Shown here: positions 1-5,214 of the stretch, one piece after another | Numbering within the stretch: the first letter of the stretch is position 1 | How the letters are laid out: each line of letters begins with the position of its first letter | Assembly (NCBI RefSeq): GCF_046546335.1 | Contig: NZ_JBKGYA010000147.1 | Length of the DNA: 5,214 bases | DNA from: Thiohalospira sp046546335 | GTDB lineage: Bacteria; Pseudomonadota; Gammaproteobacteria; Thiohalospirales; Thiohalospiraceae | Reading direction: 5' to 3' (one strand) | Program-made: the position numbers and the translations under genes | Notes under the pieces: generated by a model | What the model was told of the DNA's origin: nothing | The model's input: the letters and a program-made list of their open reading frames with translations, nothing else | Database searches by the model: none

Positions 1-1
1 G

Positions 2-109
2 GCCGAGGAGAAGCGCAAGGCCGAGGAGAAGCGCAAGGCCGAGGAGAAACGCAAGGCCGAGGAGAAACGCAAGGCCGAGGAGAAACGCAGGGCCGAGGAG
101 GAGGCGCGG
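2..109 (+). repeat. 18-base tandem repeat inside tolA helical domain
   Basis: Six in-frame 18-base units begin at 2, 20, 38, 56, 74 and 92, each encoding AEEKRK or a variant. Units 1 and 2 are identical (GCCGAGGAGAAGCGCAAG). Units 3 and 4 are identical to each other and differ from 1-2 only by AAA for AAG. Unit 5 ends CGCAGG and unit 6 is degenerate (AEEEAR). The array may extend left of the window. It codes for part of the long alpha-helical arm of TolA, where in-frame gain or loss of hexads would change arm length without breaking the frame. Confidence 0.93.
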
Positions 110-457
110 CGACAGGAAGAGCTGAAGGCCGAGGAAGAGCGGCTCGATCAGCAGCGCGAGGCGCAGCTGGATCGCGAGCGCAACCGCTACATCGCCCGTA
201 TCGAGGCGAAGGTCACGCGTAGCTGGCGTCCCCCGGAGGGGGCGGGGCGCCTTGCCGCCGTGGCCCGGGTGCGGGTGAATCGCGAGGGGCGGGTCCTGTC
301 GGTCGAGGTGATGGAATCCTCCGGAAACCCCAGTTTCGACAGCTCTCTGGAGCGGGCCGTGTTGCGCGCCTCGCCCCTGCCGGTACCGGATGACGACGAG
401 CTATTCGAGAGAAACTTTCGCGAATTCAATATGAAGTTCTCACCGAGGGACATGTGA
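2..457 (+). CDS. tolA: TolA C-terminal part (5' end outside window)
   Basis: TolA is the inner-membrane-anchored protein that spans the periplasm and links the TolQR proton-driven motor to TolB-Pal at the outer membrane. The last 151 codons are visible; the N-terminal membrane anchor lies upstream of the window. Visible residues 1-36 are six AEEKRK-type hexads, followed by more Glu/Arg/Gln-rich helix to about residue 60, as in TolA domain II. The globular C-terminal domain follows: RYIARIEAKV, then SWRPP, a VRVNREGRVLSVEV strand pair, SSGNPSFD, and AVLRASPLPVP near the end. These match the TolA/TonB-like C-terminal fold. No cysteine occurs in the visible part, whereas E. coli TolA domain III carries a disulfide. 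The TGA stop overlaps the tolB ATG by one base. The identity is well supported by domain order and by the tolB-pal context; full length cannot be judged. Confidence 0.95.
   Translation, partial: AEEKRKAEEKRKAEEKRKAEEKRKAEEKRRAEEEARRQEELKAEEERLDQQREAQLDRERNRYIARIEAKVTRSWRPPEGAGRLAAVARVRVNREGRVLSVEVMESSGNPSFDSSLERAVLRASPLPVPDDDELFERNFREFNMKFSPRDM
445..450 (+). promoter_or_regulatory. Ribosome binding site deciding the tolB start
   Basis: GAGGGA lies six bases before ATG 457 but only three bases before the in-frame GTG at 454. The spacing favours ATG 457, which also forms a TGATG stop/start overlap with tolA. The site lies within the tolA coding sequence. Confidence 0.65.
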
Positions 458-1788
458 TGACCACGCGCCGAATCACCGCTCTGATCCTCGCCCTGGCCCT
501 GTGGCCGGCCGCGGCCGGGGCCGTGCTTACCATCGAGATCACCGACGGGGTATCGGGGGCGCGGCCGGTGGCCGTGGTCCCCTTTGCCCACCCGGAGGAT
601 GTCAAGCCCAACACCGATATTGCCGAGGTGGTGGCTACGGATCTCGCCCGTAGTGGCCGTTTCTCCCCCATGGATCGGGAGGAGCTACCGGCACGCCCCC
701 AGAAGGGTGGCGAGATGGACATGGATTCGTGGCGCGAGGCCGACCAGGACCACGTACTGGTGGGTCAGGTGGATCAGGGGGCCGATGGCCTGGTGGTGCG
801 CACCCAGCTCATGGATCCCTACCGGGAGGAACAGGTCTTCGGCTATCGTTTCCAGGTCCCCCAGAGCGGTCTGCGCCGTCTGGGCCATCGGCTGGCGGAT
901 CGGGTCTACGAGGAGGTCCTGGACCGGCGCGGTGCCTTTAATACCAGCATGGCCTACGTGCGTACCGAGGAGGAATCCGGGGACGAGCCGCGCTACATCC
1001 TGGCGGTGGCCGACGCCGACGGTCGCAATGAGCAGACCATCCTCGACTCCGGCGAGCCCCTGATGTCGCCGGCCTGGTCGCCGGACGGCCGGCGGCTGGC
1101 CTACGTCTCCTTCGAGGGCGGGCGGCCGGGTGTCTGGGTCCAGACCGTGACCAGCGGAAGTCGAGAGCGCATCGGGCCGGCCTCGGAGTCGCGCAGTGCT
1201 CCTGCCTTCTCCCCCGACGGGCGTTACCTCGCCTGGACTCGGCAGGATGGCGACAACACGGACATCTACATCACCGACCTGGAGCGCGGCGGCGATCCGG
1301 TGCGCGTGACCCGGCACTGGGCCATCGACACCGAGCCGGCCTGGCTCCCGGGTGGCGACGGCCTCATCTTCACCTCCGACCGGGCCGGTTCGCCCCAGCT
1401 CTACGAGGTGGAGCTGGACGACCGTGCCCGGCCGGTGTCGAACCCGGAGCGGCTCACCTATGAGGGCAACTACAATGCCAGCGCCGACGTCGCCCCGGAC
1501 GGGCGTCACGTGGCGCTGGTGCATCGCCGGAATAACGATAATGGCTTCCGCATCGCCGTCCTGGATCGTGAACGCGAGGGGCTGGAGGTGGTGGCCGATA
1601 CCACCATGGGGGAATCTCCCAGCTTCGCGCCCAACGGCGACATGATCCTCTACGCCGCCGAGCGTTCGGGGCGCGGTGTACTGGAGTCCGTCTCCAGCGA
1701 CGGCCGCGCCCGACAGCGGCTGGGCATGGACATTGGCAACGTCCGCGAACCGGCCTGGTCCCCCTTTGATGCCCTGACACGGAACTGA
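457..1788 (+). CDS. tolB: Tol-Pal system beta-propeller protein TolB
   Basis: TolB is the soluble periplasmic partner of Pal and TolA and helps recycle Pal during outer-membrane constriction. The protein has 443 residues, close to E. coli TolB (430). It has a Sec signal peptide: TTRR, a hydrophobic core (ALILALALW), and a likely AGA cleavage site before Val23. The mature N-terminus VLTIEITDGVSGARPVAVVPF resembles the family's N-terminal strand and alpha/beta domain (about 23-165). The C-terminal six-bladed propeller (about 166-443) shows repeated WD40-like/TolB motifs: SPAWSPDGRRLAYVS (204-218), APAFSPDGRYLAW (248-260), TEPAWLPGGDGLIFTSD (292-308), ADVAPDGRHVAL (343-354), SPSFAPNGDMILYAA (387-401) and EPAWSPF near the end. 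ATG 457 is chosen over GTG 454 because of ribosome-site spacing. It sits between tolA and pal, as expected. Confidence 0.98.
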   Translation: MTTRRITALILALALWPAAAGAVLTIEITDGVSGARPVAVVPFAHPEDVKPNTDIAEVVATDLARSGRFSPMDREELPARPQKGGEMDMDSWREADQDHVLVGQVDQGADGLVVRTQLMDPYREEQVFGYRFQVPQSGLRRLGHRLADRVYEEVLDRRGAFNTSMAYVRTEEESGDEPRYILAVADADGRNEQTILDSGEPLMSPAWSPDGRRLAYVSFEGGRPGVWVQTVTSGSRERIGPASESRSAPAFSPDGRYLAWTRQDGDNTDIYITDLERGGDPVRVTRHWAIDTEPAWLPGGDGLIFTSDRAGSPQLYEVELDDRARPVSNPERLTYEGNYNASADVAPDGRHVALVHRRNNDNGFRIAVLDREREGLEVVADTTMGESPSFAPNGDMILYAAERSGRGVLESVSSDGRARQRLGMDIGNVREPAWSPFDALTRN

Positions 1789-1804
1789 ACACGGAGAGAT
1801 ACCC

Positions 1805-2416
1805 ATGATGAGTCGATCGAAGCTGTCCCTGATCCTGCTCGCCGCCCTGCTGGCGGCGGGTTGCGCCTCCACTCCCGATGAGGACGGCGAGGGTGACGGG
1901 CGGTGGGGCGATGGCGAATCGCGCGAAGAGACCGCAGATCGGGAGGATGAGGAGGCGGATGACGCGGATGACGCGAAGGAGGAGGAAGGGGATGCCGCGG
2001 CCTCGAAAGCTGCCCAGCGCTTCGGCTTTGCCGGGCAGGAGTACGAGGAGGCCCTGGAAGAGGAGGACGGCCTGCTCCACAAGCGGACCATCTATTTCGC
2101 CTTCGACAGCGATGATATCCAGGAGGAGTACGAGGAGGTCCTGGCCGCCCACGCCGCTTTCATGGCCGAGCGTGACGAAGCCGAGATCATCCTCGAGGGC
2201 CATACCGACGCCCGAGGCAGTCGCGAGTACAATCTGGGGCTGGGTCGTCGTCGCGCAGAGGCGGTGCGCGAGTTCCTGGAACTCGAGGGGGCGCCGGCCG
2301 ACCGGATCGAGGTGGTGAGCTTCGGCGAGGAGCGCCCCGCGGCCCACGGCAGTGACGAGGAGGCGTGGCAGCAGAATCGCCGCGTGGAGATCCTGTATTC
2401 GGGAGTGGATCGATGA
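1805..2416 (+). CDS. pal: Peptidoglycan-associated lipoprotein Pal, with acidic linker
   Basis: Pal is an outer-membrane lipoprotein that binds peptidoglycan and TolB. The 203-residue product begins with a lipoprotein signal peptide ending LLAAGC, so Cys20 is the predicted lipidated residue. Ala at +2 is compatible with outer-membrane sorting. Residues 25-63 form an unusually acidic linker (22 Asp/Glu of 39). The OmpA-like domain follows: TIYFAFDSDDI (95-105), then EGHTDARGSREYNLGLGRRRA (131-151). Asp135 and Arg150 align with the E. coli Pal residues that bind diaminopimelate. The C-terminal QQNRRVEILYSG (189-200) is also typical. E. coli Pal is 173 residues; most of the excess here is the linker. 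GGAGA at 1793-1797, seven bases before ATG 1805, supports that start; ATG 1808 is a less well-spaced alternative. A 16-base gap separates it from tolB, and its stop overlaps cpoB by four bases. Confidence 0.98.
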   Translation: MMSRSKLSLILLAALLAAGCASTPDEDGEGDGRWGDGESREETADREDEEADDADDAKEEEGDAAASKAAQRFGFAGQEYEEALEEEDGLLHKRTIYFAFDSDDIQEEYEEVLAAHAAFMAERDEAEIILEGHTDARGSREYNLGLGRRRAEAVREFLELEGAPADRIEVVSFGEERPAAHGSDEEAWQQNRRVEILYSGVDR

Positions 2417-3237
2417 GACGAACCGGCTATCTGGCGCTGGCGGCTGCCCTGATGACAGCGCCGGCTGCGGGCCAGGAGGAGGAGCAGGTCCGGACCGACG
2501 GGGGCAGTGGCCCCCTGGCCGAACGGGTGGAACGTCTGGAGCGCATCGTCGGCAGCCGAGCGCTTCGGGAAATGCGCGAGCGCATGACCAGCCTCCAGCG
2601 GGAGGTCCAGGAGCTGCGCGGCCAGGTCCAGGAGCAGGGTCATACCATCGACCAGCAGCGCCAGCGCCTGCGCGACCTCTATGATGACCTCGATCGGCGC
2701 CTGCTGGCGGTGGAGCGCAGCGGCCCCACCCCTGGCGGCGGGGAGGCGGTGAGCGACCTTGCTCCACCGGAGTCCGAGGGCGAGAACGAGGCCTACCGCG
2801 AGGCCTTCGACCTCCTGCGGGAGCTGCGCTACGAGGAGGCGGTCTCGGCCTTCCGCGACTTCCTCGAAGAGTACCCCGAAAGCCGGTACGCCCACACCGC
2901 CCACTACTGGGTGGCCGAGGCCCTCTACGCCCAGCGCCGCTTCGAGGCGGCGGTGGAGGCCTATCGCGACCTGCTTGAGGCCCATCCGGAGAGCTCCCGC
3001 GAGGCGGAGGCGCGGCTGAAGATCGGCTACAGCCTCGACGAAACCGGCGAACAGGAGGAGGCCCGCTCGGCGCTGGAGGAGGTTGTGGAGGACTTCCCCG
3101 ATTCCACCGAGGCCGAGCAGGCGGAGAAGCGCATCCGGGCCATCGAGCAGGCGGAGGAAGAGGCCGACGACGATGGCGACACCGACGATGAGGCCAACGG
3201 CGAGGACGAGGACTCCGCAGGAGGGAACTCGGAGTGA
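2413..3237 (+). CDS. cpoB: Cell division coordinator CpoB (YbgF), acidic C-terminal tail
   Basis: CpoB is a periplasmic protein that links the Tol-Pal machine to PBP1B-driven septal peptidoglycan synthesis in E. coli. The 274-residue protein starts with MRRTGYLALAAALM and a probable signal cleavage near PAAG/Q21. A predicted coiled coil spans about 35-101 (LAERVERLERIV... to DLDRRLLAVE), as in the family's trimerisation segment. A Gly/Pro-rich hinge follows (about 103-122). Three TPR-like repeats occupy about 125-235, with AFRDFLEEYPES, AYRDLLEAHPES and ALEEVVEDFPDS as their second helices. The last 30 residues carry 16 Asp/Glu and no Lys/Arg, which is longer and more acidic than I would expect for this family. 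ATG 2413 forms an ATGA overlap with the pal stop and has GGGAG at 2401-2405, seven bases upstream. An in-frame upstream ATG at 2365 would lose the signal peptide position and run into pal, so it is rejected. Confidence 0.95.
   Translation: MRRTGYLALAAALMTAPAAGQEEEQVRTDGGSGPLAERVERLERIVGSRALREMRERMTSLQREVQELRGQVQEQGHTIDQQRQRLRDLYDDLDRRLLAVERSGPTPGGGEAVSDLAPPESEGENEAYREAFDLLRELRYEEAVSAFRDFLEEYPESRYAHTAHYWVAEALYAQRRFEAAVEAYRDLLEAHPESSREAEARLKIGYSLDETGEQEEARSALEEVVEDFPDSTEAEQAEKRIRAIEQAEEEADDDGDTDDEANGEDEDSAGGNSE
3219..3225 (+). promoter_or_regulatory. Strong ribosome binding site for GTG-started queE
   Basis: AGGAGGG lies eight bases before GTG 3234, inside the last codons of cpoB. This near-ideal Shine-Dalgarno sequence supports GTG as the start, since no ATG lies near this end of the frame. 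It also suggests that queE can be initiated efficiently as well as by coupling. Confidence 0.75.
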
Positions 3238-3896
3238 CGCCGGTGGCCGCCAGCGCGGTCACACTCCGGGTCACGGAGGTCTTCCGCTCCCTGCAGGGGG
3301 AGGCCCGGCAGGTGGGTCGGCCGACGGTCTTTGTCCGCCTGACGGGGTGCCCCCTGCGGTGTGGCTGGTGCGACACCCCCTACGCCTTTACCGGTGGCGA
3401 GAGTCGGAGCCTGGACTCCCTCGTGGCGGAGGTGGCCGGCCACGGCGTGGAGCACGTCACTGTCAGCGGCGGCGAGCCCCTGGCTCAGCGCGGCTGTCTC
3501 GACCTGCTCACTGCCCTCTGCGAGGCCGGCCACAGCGTCTCCCTGGAGACCAGCGGGGCGCTGGATATCACCGGCGTCGACCCCCGCGTGGAGCGAGTGG
3601 TGGACCTCAAGCCGCCCGGCTCGGGGGAGGCCCACCAGAACCGATGGGCCAATCTGGACGACCTGCGGCCCGCCGATCAGGTGAAGTTCGTCCTCGCCGA
3701 CCGCGGGGACTACGAGTGGGCCCGCGATGTGGTGGCGGAGTACGGACTGGACCGGCGTTGCGAGATCCTCTTCTCCCCGGTCCACGAGGCGCTGTCCGCC
3801 CGGGATCTGGCCGACTGGGTGGTCGCCGACGGTCTGCCGGTCCGCTTTCAGGTCCAGCTGCACAAGTACCTCTGGGGCGACGAGGCGGGGCGATGA
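3234..3896 (+). CDS. queE: 7-carboxy-7-deazaguanine synthase QueE (radical SAM)
   Basis: QueE converts 6-carboxy-tetrahydropterin to 7-carboxy-7-deazaguanine, the committed ring contraction in preQ0/queuosine synthesis, using S-adenosylmethionine and a [4Fe-4S] cluster. The 220-residue product carries the radical SAM motif CPLRCGWC (Cys39, Cys43, Cys46; CX3CX2C). It also has the QueE opening FRSLQGEA (17-24), SGGEP (78-82) for SAM binding, SLETSG (103-108), DLKPPGSGE (124-132), SPVHE (181-185) and the C-terminal QLHKYLWG (208-215). All are typical of the family, and the length is normal. The start is GTG, giving a GTGA overlap with the cpoB stop. Its own stop overlaps queC by four bases. Older annotations of this family sometimes say 'NrdG-like activase', but the motifs and the adjacent queC settle on QueE. 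Confidence 0.97.
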   Translation: MTPVAASAVTLRVTEVFRSLQGEARQVGRPTVFVRLTGCPLRCGWCDTPYAFTGGESRSLDSLVAEVAGHGVEHVTVSGGEPLAQRGCLDLLTALCEAGHSVSLETSGALDITGVDPRVERVVDLKPPGSGEAHQNRWANLDDLRPADQVKFVLADRGDYEWARDVVAEYGLDRRCEILFSPVHEALSARDLADWVVADGLPVRFQVQLHKYLWGDEAGR

Positions 3897-4585
3897 GTGC
3901 GAGCGAGGTGAGCCGGAAGGCGGTGGTCCTCCTCTCCGGCGGGCTGGACTCCGCCACCACCCTGGCCATGGCCCGGGCCGAGGGCTTCGACTGCCACACC
4001 CTGGCCTTCGACTACGGCCAGCGCCACCGCGGGGAGCTGGCCGCCGCGGCGGCGGTGGCCGAACAGCTGGGTGCGGCCGAACACCGGGTCATGCGTCTGG
4101 ACCTGGGGGCCATCGGCGGCTCGGCGCTCACCGACCCCGAGATCGAGGTCCCTGACGAGCCAGGGCGCGGGATCCCGGTGACCTACGTCCCGGCCCGCAA
4201 TACCATCTTCCTCTCCCTGGCCCTGGGCTGGGCCGAGGTCCTGGGGGCGTGGGATATCTTCATCGGCGCCAATGCCGTCGACTATTCCGGTTACCCCGAC
4301 TGCCGCCCGGAGTACATCGGCGCCTTCGAGCGGATGGCCAACCAGGCGCTCAAGGTGACGGTGGAGGGCGAGGGCCATCTGCGCATCCGCACCCCCCTGA
4401 TGGAGCTGAGCAAGGCGGCCATCATCGCCGCCGGCCACGATCTGGGGGTGGACTACGCCCGCACGACCTCCTGCTACGACCCCGATGAGGACGGTCGCGC
4501 CTGCGGCGTCTGCGACTCCTGTCGCCTGCGCGCCGCCGGCTTCGCCGAGGCCGGGGTGCCCGACCCCACCCCCTACCGCGGCTGA
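3893..4585 (+). CDS. queC: 7-cyano-7-deazaguanine synthase QueC
   Basis: QueC uses ATP and ammonia to turn 7-carboxy-7-deazaguanine, the QueE product, into the nitrile preQ0 in the cytoplasm. The 230-residue protein has the N-type ATP pyrophosphatase (PP-loop) motif SGGLDS (15-20), then FDYGQRH (39-45), VPARN (99-103), GANAVDYSGYPDCRPEY (125-141) and TPLMELSK (167-174). A zinc-binding set, Cys194, Cys204, Cys207 and Cys210 (CGVCDSC), lies near the C-terminus. All key residues are present. ATG 3893 forms an ATGA overlap with queE, and GAGG at 3882-3885 lies seven bases upstream. It appears to be the last gene of the tol-pal/queuosine operon. No queD or folE lies within the window, so earlier pathway steps must be encoded elsewhere. 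Confidence 0.98.
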   Translation: MSASEVSRKAVVLLSGGLDSATTLAMARAEGFDCHTLAFDYGQRHRGELAAAAAVAEQLGAAEHRVMRLDLGAIGGSALTDPEIEVPDEPGRGIPVTYVPARNTIFLSLALGWAEVLGAWDIFIGANAVDYSGYPDCRPEYIGAFERMANQALKVTVEGEGHLRIRTPLMELSKAAIIAAGHDLGVDYARTTSCYDPDEDGRACGVCDSCRLRAAGFAEAGVPDPTPYRG

Positions 4586-4615
4586 GGCCCGGCCGCCCCG
4601 GATAAGCGGACATCC

Positions 4616-4648
4616 TGCGTCTGTCCTGCTTCGCCATGACAGACCGCA
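4616..4648. promoter_or_regulatory. Inverted repeat overlapping a promoter; possible operator
   Basis: GTCTGTC (4619-4625) and GACAGAC (4638-4644) are perfect inverted copies separated by 12 bases. Outer TGC (4616-4618) and GCA (4646-4648) extend the symmetry with one bulged C. The arm centres are 19 bases apart, about two helical turns, which would suit a dimeric regulator. The right arm overlaps the predicted -35 box. As RNA it could also form a stem-loop after queC, but no T-run follows, so an intrinsic terminator is less likely. The regulatory role is inferred only from position and symmetry. Confidence 0.45.
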
Positions 4649-4664
4649 ATGCGTGGTTTATAGT
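4636..4664 (+). promoter_or_regulatory. Predicted sigma70-type promoter for the yeeE-like gene
   Basis: ATGACA (4636-4641, five of six matches to TTGACA) and TATAGT (4659-4664, five of six to TATAAT) are separated by 17 bases, the optimal spacing. The site lies in a locally AT-richer stretch within GC-rich sequence. Transcription would start near 4671, leaving a leader of about 100 bases before ATG 4773. The rest of gap 4586-4772 shows no tRNA, no riboswitch that I recognise and no clear terminator. Confidence 0.6.
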
Positions 4665-4772
4665 AAGCGGGCGTTTCGGTAGGGCGGAATGATTCGTATT
4701 ACCAGAGTCTGATAAAGACCCCCGTCCACCGTCGTCTGCCCGTTCACGAGGAGCCAGAGCGAGGATCCCGAC

Positions 4773-5214
4773 ATGCTGTTCGAGTCGTATACCACGGCCC
4801 TGTGGTACATGGTGGGGACGTCCTTCGTCGCCGCCCTGATCCTGGGGGCCGTCGCCAACAAGACCAATTTCTGCACCATGGGTGCCGTCTCCGACTGGGT
4901 GAACATGGGAGACACCGGCCGCTTCCGGTCCTGGATGTTCGCCATCACCGTCGCCCTTATCGGCGCCCTGATCATTGAGGGGGCCGGGCTGGTGGATCTC
5001 GACTCCACCTTCCCCGGCTACCGCAGCGGTAATTTCATCTGGCTGGAGAACATCATCGGCGGTGCCATGTTCGGTATCGGCATGAGTCTCGCCTCCGGCT
5101 GCACCACCAAGAACCTGGTCCGTCTGGGCGGCGGTAACCTGAAGTCGCTGGTCGTCCTGGCCATCGTCGGTATCGCCGCCTACTTCATGATCTTTCCCTT
5201 CCCAGGGACCGACA
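4773..5214 (+). CDS. YeeE/YedE-family membrane protein, N-terminal part (3' end outside window)
   Basis: The first 147 residues of an integral membrane protein of the YeeE/YedE (DUF395, sulfur transport) family are visible. The family includes TsuA, a thiosulfate importer; other members are tied to sulfur or selenium metabolism. Evidence is the paired cysteine motifs NKTNFCTMGAV (29-39, Cys34) and SGCTTKNLVRLGGGNLKS (108-125, Cys110), each placed near hydrophobic helices as in the family. Membrane segments are likely at about 10-28, 54-74, 93-110 and 125-142. ATG 4773 has GAGGA at 4761-4765, seven bases upstream. The reading frame stays open to the window edge. It follows queC by 187 bases with its own predicted promoter, so it is probably a separate transcription unit. 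The family call is firm; thiosulfate as substrate is only a possibility. Confidence 0.88.
   Translation, partial: MLFESYTTALWYMVGTSFVAALILGAVANKTNFCTMGAVSDWVNMGDTGRFRSWMFAITVALIGALIIEGAGLVDLDSTFPGYRSGNFIWLENIIGGAMFGIGMSLASGCTTKNLVRLGGGNLKSLVVLAIVGIAAYFMIFPFPGTD

Noticed and set aside
685..2091. 468-codon open frame on the minus strand
   Set aside because: It is antisense to tolB and pal, both firmly identified. It starts with Ser-rich sequence mirroring the acidic codons of pal and shows no domain.
1454..3376. 640-codon open frame on the minus strand
   Set aside because: It lies antisense across tolB, pal, cpoB and queE, is rich in Arg/Pro low-complexity sequence and has no recognisable domain. 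Long antisense frames are expected in GC-rich coding DNA.
3083..3892. Upstream extension of the queC reading frame
   Set aside because: The frame is open through queE but the translation is Arg/Gly/Pro-rich noise. The QueC family N-terminus, ribosome site and ATGA overlap all point to ATG 3893.
4586..4601. Possible terminator after queC (CCGG-N5-CCGG)
   Set aside because: The stem has only four base pairs and no T-run follows, so it is not a convincing intrinsic terminator.
4707..4719. Small hairpin GTCT-GATAA-AGAC in the yeeE leader
   Set aside because: It has only four base pairs with no extension on either side; easily chance.
4586..4772. tRNA gene or preQ1 riboswitch in the gap after queC
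   Set aside because: I looked because tRNAs and preQ1 elements often sit near queuosine genes. No cloverleaf, T-loop GTTCGA-type motif or recognisable preQ1 pattern is visible.

Overview
The window is GC-rich bacterial chromosome with dense, same-strand, largely overlapping genes. It reads as the distal part of a gammaproteobacterial tol-pal operon: the 3' end of tolA, then tolB, pal, cpoB (ybgF), queE and queC. After a 187-base intergenic gap comes the start of a YeeE/YedE-family membrane protein that runs off the right edge. The order tolA-tolB-pal-cpoB-queE-queC is known from Pseudomonas-like Gammaproteobacteria. High GC, very acidic extensions on exported Pal and CpoB, and a sulfur-transport-type YeeE/YedE gene together suggest a halophilic, possibly sulfur-oxidising lineage such as the Ectothiorhodospiraceae or relatives. 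That placement is inference.

Bases 2-457 encode the C-terminal part of TolA: a charged helical stretch with an 18-base tandem repeat, then the globular domain. Bases 457-1788 encode periplasmic TolB and 1805-2416 encode the lipoprotein Pal. Bases 2413-3237 encode the coiled-coil/TPR protein CpoB. Bases 3234-3896 and 3893-4585 encode QueE and QueC, two enzymes of 7-deazaguanine (preQ0/queuosine) synthesis. The only real gap inside the operon is 16 bases before pal. The other junctions overlap by 1 base (tolA/tolB) or 4 bases (pal/cpoB, cpoB/queE, queE/queC), so translational coupling is likely.

The Tol-Pal proteins form the trans-envelope machine that draws in the outer membrane at division, and CpoB links it to peptidoglycan synthesis. 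QueE and QueC act in the cytoplasm on tRNA-modification precursors and have no obvious mechanistic link to the envelope genes; the association is conserved gene order.

Bases 4586-4772 hold no tRNA and no convincing intrinsic terminator. They do hold a good sigma70-like promoter (ATGACA, 17-base spacer, TATAGT), whose -35 box overlaps one arm of a GTCTGTC/GACAGAC inverted repeat. This suggests that the yeeE-like gene starts a separate, possibly regulated, transcription unit.

I see no undescribed system. The window is mostly a well-known conserved operon; the items most worth a second look are the acidic extensions and the palindrome-promoter arrangement.
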